NCBI GenBank assembly: GCA_021828635.1
Contig: JAJZEJ010000515.1
Span: 1-9,789, forward strand
Direction: 5' to 3'
From: Chloroflexota bacterium
GTDB taxonomy: Bacteria > Chloroflexota > Ktedonobacteria > Ktedonobacterales > Ktedonobacteraceae
DNA: 9,789 bases
The position numbers were made by a program, and so were the translations under genes. Below the pieces are notes generated by a model. It had not been told where the DNA came from, did not search any database, and worked only from the letters and a program-made list of their open reading frames with translations. Below are positions 5,951-9,789 of the stretch, in pieces. Each line of letters starts with the position of its first letter. Positions within the stretch are counted from its first letter, which is position 1.

Positions 5951-6607
5951 CTATTGCAGCGGTTTCTGGCCGTAGTTGTTTTTCCAAAAAGCGTGTAGCT
6001 TGGCAACCTCGTCCTCTGGTAGCAATACGGGTGTGCCAAGCTGGCGGGCAATCGCATAGACTTTCGCGCTATCTTCCAGGGCATGCGCGATTGAGAAGGT
6101 GAGAGCTAGATTGACGCCAACGACCATCGCGCCATGATTGCCCCAGATCACCGCTACATGATCGCCGAGCGTTTGCGCAATCAATTCTGCGAACTCCGGC
6201 GTGCCGGACATCTGATAGGGTGCAATCGGCACCTTGTCACCCAGGCAGAGCGCGGACTCAGCCAGTACCATCGGGAACTCTTGATAGACCACACCGAACG
6301 CAGTAGCATAGGGAGAATGCGTGTGCATCACACAATTGATATCAGGCCGTCGTCGCAGCATCAGCGTGTGCAGAGGTGTCTCTACCGATGGCTTCCATTT
6401 GCCCTCGACAACCTCACCATTCTCATCTACAACAATAATATCCCCAGCTGTCAGCAACTGATAATCCGCTCCGCTAGGGGTGATGCAGATCAGTCCGCTT
6501 TCAGGGTCACGCACACTCAGGTTGCCCTGCGTAGCCTGTACAAGTTGACTCTCATACATTTTTCGCGCATAACGTGCCACCTCAGCACGCAATTCTGCCA
6601 GACGCAT
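5951..6607 (-). CDS. Class II aldolase/adducin-family protein (FucA/OtnC-like)
   Basis: This predicted zinc-dependent aldolase or decarboxylating aldolase of 218 aa has all the family marks. They are GNLS (residues 28-31) and TPSG (43-46) for phosphate binding, Glu76 in SVETPLH as the catalytic acid/base, and zinc ligands His95 and His97 in HTHS and His158 in NHG. These align one to one with E. coli FucA Glu73, His92, His94 and His155, offset by three. I chose the ATG at 6607-6605 because GAAGGAG lies 7 bp before it; a GTG nine codons upstream would swallow that ribosome site. The gene is divergent from a dehydrogenase-SDR-DUF1537 kinase operon. By analogy with the tetronate pathway it may be the OtnC-type 3-oxo-tetronate 4-phosphate decarboxylase yielding dihydroxyacetone phosphate. 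A fuculose- or rhamnulose-phosphate aldolase is the alternative. Confidence 0.9.
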   Translation of the reverse strand: MRLAELRAEVARYARKMYESQLVQATQGNLSVRDPESGLICITPSGADYQLLTAGDIIVVDENGEVVEGKWKPSVETPLHTLMLRRRPDINCVMHTHSPYATAFGVVYQEFPMVLAESALCLGDKVPIAPYQMSGTPEFAELIAQTLGDHVAVIWGNHGAMVVGVNLALTFSIAHALEDSAKVYAIARQLGTPVLLPEDEVAKLHAFWKNNYGQKPLQ

Positions 6608-6632
6608 TGATAACTCCTTCAGTTCATATCTC

Positions 6633-6647
6633 ACCCGTAGGACGGGT
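6633..6647. promoter_or_regulatory. Perfect inverted repeat upstream of the aldolase gene (possible operator)
   Basis: ACCCGT (6633-6638), AGG, ACGGGT (6642-6647) form a perfect dyad 25 bp upstream of the aldolase start codon. It could be a repressor site or a small leader hairpin. A TATAGT hexamer on the minus strand lies just upstream of it, but no good -35 element was found. Confidence 0.35.
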
Positions 6648-6739
6648 ATTATTCAGCACTATAAAATTTCAGCCTGTTCTATTTTCTCACATTGCGCTAC
6701 CCAGGCGGCGTTATTTGTCTGTGTCTATATGAAAAACAG

Positions 6740-6782
6740 TTGAATATGGAGTGTTCTTATGTTATATATGCATCATACGATG
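6740..6782 (+). promoter_or_regulatory. Promoter of the sugar-acid operon with overlapping dyad
   Basis: TTGAAT (6740-6745) and TATATA (6763-6768) are spaced by 17 bp, placing the transcription start near 6775. The dyad CATC-ATAC-GATG (6771-6782), extended imperfectly to TGCATC/GATGTA, covers that start site. This arrangement is typical for a repressor operator; the regulator gene is not in the window. Confidence 0.45.
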
Positions 6783-6834
6783 TACAAAATGTAGAAATCC
6801 AGATACTTCACGAAATTTAGGAGGGCAAGTATTT

Positions 6835-7752
6835 ATGACAGAGCAGACAGGTAGTATAAAACCGCGCATCGGCTTCATCGGCCTGGGCGTGATGGGTCGC
6901 CCAATGGCCCACAACCTCCTCAAGGCGGGTTATCCATGTACCGTTTACGACATCAACCCCGTCCCGGTCGCAGCACTCGTGGCTGAGGGAGCGCGGGCCG
7001 CGCAGGATGTACGGCAGGTGGCTGCAGCTAGCGATGTGCTTATCACGATGGTCGTTGACGATACACAATTCTCATCTATCCTGTTCGAGCCAGAACAAGC
7101 TGCACTTGCACTCCAACCCGGCGCGATTGTCATGGGCATGAGTACCATGAGTGTACGCATGGTACAGAGCGCGGCGGCTCGTCTGCAAGAACGTGGTATC
7201 CTATATCTGGACGCTCCGGTGAGCGGCGGTGAAGTGGGAGCCACCAATGCTGCTTTGAGCATCATGGTTGGTGGCCCAACAGAGGTTTTGGAACGTTGCC
7301 GCCCGCTATTAGATGTGCTAGGTTCACATATTTATCATACGGGTCAGCGCATTGGGGATGGGCAGGCCGTGAAAATGATTAACCAGTTAATGGTCTGTGT
7401 CCATAATGCCATTGCCGCCGAGGCACTCGCGTTCGGTGAACATATGGGGTTAGATAAAAAGATGCTCTACGATATTATCACGACTAGCGCAGGCAATAGC
7501 TGGATTTTTGGCGACCGGGGGCAGCGCATGGTTTCGGAACAGTTTTCGCCGCCCAAGAGCGCCTTAAAAATCCTGGTCAAAGACCTGGGCTTCGTAATGG
7601 AGACGGCCAACGCGCTGGGTCATCCACTCCCGCTTGGTGCCACGGCACACCAGATGTACAAAATGGCCCATCTACAGGGTTGGGATAATCTAGATGATTC
7701 TATTCTCATTCGTCTCATGGAAGAGCTTACAGGGAAAAACGAGGCAAAGTGA
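6835..7752 (+). CDS. NAD(P)-dependent 3-hydroxyacid dehydrogenase (3-hydroxyisobutyrate/L-threonate dehydrogenase family)
   Basis: This soluble dehydrogenase of 305 aa belongs to the beta-hydroxyacid dehydrogenase family. An N-terminal Rossmann domain opens with GFIGLGVMG (residues 13-21), and Asp40 (YDIN) at the end of strand 2 suggests NAD preference. The substrate motif DAPVSGG is at 126-132, the catalytic Lys180 lies in GQAVKMIN with Asn183, and a conserved KDLG follows at 249-252 in the all-helical C-terminal domain. The ATG at 6835 has a strong TAGGAGGG site 8 bp upstream; a longer frame from 6751 starts inside the promoter and is rejected. It leads an operon with an SDR and a DUF1537 kinase, divergent from a class II aldolase. 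This neighbourhood favours the LtnD-type role (oxidation of a tetronate at C2) over valine catabolism. The exact substrate is inferred. Confidence 0.88.
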   Translation: MTEQTGSIKPRIGFIGLGVMGRPMAHNLLKAGYPCTVYDINPVPVAALVAEGARAAQDVRQVAAASDVLITMVVDDTQFSSILFEPEQAALALQPGAIVMGMSTMSVRMVQSAAARLQERGILYLDAPVSGGEVGATNAALSIMVGGPTEVLERCRPLLDVLGSHIYHTGQRIGDGQAVKMINQLMVCVHNAIAAEALAFGEHMGLDKKMLYDIITTSAGNSWIFGDRGQRMVSEQFSPPKSALKILVKDLGFVMETANALGHPLPLGATAHQMYKMAHLQGWDNLDDSILIRLMEELTGKNEAK

Positions 7753-7767
7753 TAGAAGGAGTTTCAC

Positions 7768-8529
7768 ATGCAAGATAGATTTACAAATAAGGTGGCGCTG
7801 GTGACTGGTGCGGGATCACAGCGCGGCATCGGACGTGCAACCGCGCTCGCGCTGGCAAAAGAGGGCGCGAAAGTTGTGATTACCGACATCATGCCCGACG
7901 GTGTGCAACGTGTCACAGATGAACTCAGCACGCTTTGTTCCGCGCTAGGTATGGTAGCCGATGTGCGCGATAAGCAGGCTATGATCAACGTGGTGCAACG
8001 CATTACAGAGACATTTGGCGAACTGGATATTTTGGTGAATGTCGCGGGTCTCACTCGTCCCACACGCTTTGTTGATATTGCTGAAGAAGAGTATGATCTG
8101 GTGATGGATGTCAATCTCAAAGGCACTTTCCTGGCTACGCAGGCAGCAGTACCGGCTATGCTCAAGCGCGGCAGTGGAACCATTGTCTCGCTTTCGTCGG
8201 TTTCTGGGCAGCGCGGCGGCGGCGTTTTTGGTTCATCGCACTATAGCGCGGCCAAAGCGGGTATCATGGGCTTTACCAAAGCTATCGCCCGCGAACTCAC
8301 GCCGCTCGGCATTCGCGTCAATTGTGTGGCTCCCTCGATGGTCGATACCGATATCACAGGTACGCCAATGACGGAGGAACACAAAGCCCAACTGGCTAGC
8401 GGCACGCTGATGGGCCGTATCGCCACAGTCGATGATGTCGTCAAGTGCATCCTGTTCCTGGCTTCGGATGAGAGTTCCTATTTAACAGGCGTCACGCTCG
8501 ACATTAACGGCGGCTTGCACATGCATTAG
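7768..8529 (+). CDS. Short-chain dehydrogenase/reductase (SDR), FabG-like fold
   Basis: This classical SDR has 253 aa. The cofactor loop TGAGSQRGIG (residues 13-22) carries two extra residues compared with the usual TGxxxGIG. Asp40 ends strand 2 and points to NAD(H). NVAG (91-94) and the catalytic tetrad Asn116, Ser144, Tyr159 and Lys163 (YSAAK) are present. A short glycine-rich insertion (QRGGGVFGSSH, 148-158) places the Ser about 15 residues before the Tyr instead of 13. GAAGGAG lies just before the ATG, and the gene is 15 bp after the dehydrogenase stop. The operon setting suggests oxidation of a hydroxyl group in a sugar acid rather than fatty-acid synthesis. Fold and catalytic class are certain; the substrate is unknown. 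Confidence 0.9.
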   Translation: MQDRFTNKVALVTGAGSQRGIGRATALALAKEGAKVVITDIMPDGVQRVTDELSTLCSALGMVADVRDKQAMINVVQRITETFGELDILVNVAGLTRPTRFVDIAEEEYDLVMDVNLKGTFLATQAAVPAMLKRGSGTIVSLSSVSGQRGGGVFGSSHYSAAKAGIMGFTKAIARELTPLGIRVNCVAPSMVDTDITGTPMTEEHKAQLASGTLMGRIATVDDVVKCILFLASDESSYLTGVTLDINGGLHMH

Positions 8530-8534
8530 ACTTA

Positions 8535-8580
8535 TGACATTGACCGAACCGAGGTCACATGGCATCCACAAGGGATGTCA
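8535..8580 (+). repeat. Nested inverted repeats in the SDR-kinase intergenic gap
   Basis: TGACAT (8535-8540) pairs with ATGTCA (8575-8580), and inside it TGACC (8541-8545) pairs with GGTCA (8553-8557) around a 7-base loop. In mRNA this could fold over an alternative start codon of the kinase (ATG 8559). The stems are short, so chance is possible. Confidence 0.3.
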
Positions 8581-8603
8581 CTACATATATCACCGAGGAA
8601 ATT

Positions 8604-9789
8604 ATGCTCACACTGAGCGCATTAACCGCGCACCTTCCACCTCCACCAGACGAGGCGGCGCTTTTGCCACGCATTCAGCAAGCATTGGCTGAGAGCAGAC
8701 GCCACCTGGTGGTAATCGATGATGACCCAACCGGCACACAAACCGTTCACGATGTAGAATTGCTACTGACCTGGGATGAAGCAACGCTCACAGAAGCATT
8801 TACCCGTGAAAAGCGACTCTTCTACCTGCTCACCAACGCACGCAGTATGCCAGAACCGGATGCCGTCGTACTGAATGAACGCACTGCGCGGCAACTGCTG
8901 GTAGCGGCACAGCAAGCACAGACTGACTTTGTGCTTGCCAGTCGGAGCGACTCAACGCTGCGCGGTCACTATCCCGCCGAAATTTTCGCATTAGAGCGTG
9001 GCCTGGGTCGCACATGGGATGGGCATCTCATCGTTCCGGCCTTCTTCGAGGGTGGGCGCTATACGATTAACGATACACACTATGTTGCTACGCCCACAGC
9101 AACCTCCGATACGCTGGTACCAGCACATGAAACGCCCTATGCTCAGGACAGCGCCTTTAGCTATACAACAGCCTATCTTCCGGCATGGATTGAGGAGAAA
9201 AGCCAGGGTTACTGGCATGCTGAGCAGATTGTGAGTCTCGATCTGGCATTGATTCGTAATGGTGGGCCAGAGGCAGTCGCGCAACGGCTCAAGACGGTCA
9301 CGGGCGGCGTGCCGGTAGTGGTGAACGCGGTGAGCTATAGCGATCTAGCTGTCGTTGTACTGGGCTTGCTGTACGCTGAAGCTGAGGGCAAACGTTTTGG
9401 CTATCGTACCGCCGCCAGTTTTGTGCGCCTGCGTGGAGGCATTACGCCCCGCTCGCTGCTCAGCGCACTAGAAATCATCGGTACTCAACCTGTTAACAAT
9501 GGTGGGCTTGTGATCGTCGGCTCCTACGTCCCCGGTAGCACACAGCAACTTACCAACCTGCTCACTTTGCCCAACGTAGTCGGAGTCGAGTTGCCGGTCG
9601 CCTCCATCATTGAGAGTGAAACGGCGGCCCACACTGCCAGCACTGGGGTAGCGCAACATATCGACACAGTACTCAAGCAGGGACGTACCGGCGTCATTTT
9701 CACAAGCCGAGACGTAGTGCATGGCATCAACAGCAGCAATTTTCTGGCTATTGGGCGACGTATCTCACAAGCGTTGATTGAAACATTGC
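8604..9789 (+). CDS. Four-carbon acid sugar kinase (DUF1537 family), C-terminus beyond window
   Basis: The frame runs open to the window end (395 codons seen; family about 420-480), so perhaps 30-80 residues are missing. The N-terminal substrate domain shows LVVIDDDPTGTQTVHDVELL (residues 35-54), YLLTNARS (74-81), ASRSDSTLRGHYPAE (112-126) and VPAFFEGGRYTINDTHYV (144-161), all hallmark DUF1537 blocks. The C-terminal nucleotide-binding part has YRTAASFVRLRGG (267-279), VIVGSYVPGSTQQL (303-316) and IFTSRD (365-370). DUF1537 kinases (OtnK, DtnK type) phosphorylate 3-oxo-tetronates or related acids with ATP. The start at 8604 has GAGGAA just upstream; an in-frame ATG at 8559, also preceded by ACCGAGG, would add 15 unconserved residues. 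It is third in the operon after the dehydrogenase and the SDR, 74 bp downstream of the latter. Family assignment is firm; the substrate is inferred. Confidence 0.92.
   Translation, partial: MLTLSALTAHLPPPPDEAALLPRIQQALAESRRHLVVIDDDPTGTQTVHDVELLLTWDEATLTEAFTREKRLFYLLTNARSMPEPDAVVLNERTARQLLVAAQQAQTDFVLASRSDSTLRGHYPAEIFALERGLGRTWDGHLIVPAFFEGGRYTINDTHYVATPTATSDTLVPAHETPYAQDSAFSYTTAYLPAWIEEKSQGYWHAEQIVSLDLALIRNGGPEAVAQRLKTVTGGVPVVVNAVSYSDLAVVVLGLLYAEAEGKRFGYRTAASFVRLRGGITPRSLLSALEIIGTQPVNNGGLVIVGSYVPGSTQQLTNLLTLPNVVGVELPVASIIESETAAHTASTGVAQHIDTVLKQGRTGVIFTSRDVVHGINSSNFLAIGRRISQALIETL

Noticed and set aside
5860..6102. Plus-strand frame of 80 codons running through the palindrome into the aldolase gene
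   Set aside because: It starts in the left arm of the inverted repeat and lies mostly antisense to the aldolase coding sequence.
6134..6610. 158-codon plus-strand frame antisense to the aldolase
   Set aside because: It is a shadow of the well-supported class II aldolase, with no motif or ribosome site.
6751..6834. N-terminal extension of the dehydrogenase by 28 residues
   Set aside because: The extension covers the predicted -10 element and the Shine-Dalgarno of the ATG at 6835; the Rossmann fold starts soon after residue 1 of the shorter form.

Overview
The window looks like part of a bacterial chromosome of moderate G+C (roughly half, judged by eye) with clear Shine-Dalgarno sites. My best guess is a Chloroflexota bacterium, perhaps Ktedonobacteria-like. 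The reasons are a Uma2-family remnant, a REP/MITE-like palindrome beginning with an 'accgcaagggagcgcccc' core, a bd oxidase with a short Q-loop, and a menaquinone-type prenyltransferase. This placement is inference from gene flavour, since no marker gene is present.

Positions 1-502 hold the 5' half of a minus-strand Uma2-family gene interrupted by an in-frame TAA, its own promoter, and the upstream region of the next operon. Positions 503-3426 are a plus-strand cluster: cydA, cydB and a DUF202 membrane protein. CydAB is a quinol:O2 oxidoreductase of the short-Q-loop type. The DUF202 protein may be an accessory membrane partner. A strong hairpin at 3438-3471 separates this cluster from a convergent minus-strand gene for a 77-aa two-helix membrane protein.

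After about 360 bp of non-coding sequence with a good promoter, positions 4093-5809 carry a MenA-like UbiA prenyltransferase followed 13 bp later by a class I SAM methyltransferase. This pair would suit quinone tailoring and sits close to a quinol oxidase, but the methyltransferase is not a canonical UbiE/MenG. A 33-bp near-perfect inverted repeat (5830-5920) lies between it and the next, convergent gene.

Positions 5951-9789 form a divergent sugar-acid catabolic locus. A class II (FucA/OtnC-like) aldolase lies on the minus strand. Across a 227-bp shared promoter region, a 3-hydroxyisobutyrate/threonate-dehydrogenase-like enzyme, an SDR dehydrogenase and a DUF1537 four-carbon acid sugar kinase (cut by the window end) lie on the plus strand. 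Dehydrogenase, kinase and aldolase together match the known tetronate (threonate/erythronate) pathway ending in dihydroxyacetone phosphate. An SDR occupies the place where an OtnI-type isomerase would be expected, which is the most interesting functional point in the window.

I saw no tRNA, rRNA, CRISPR array, transposase or phage gene.
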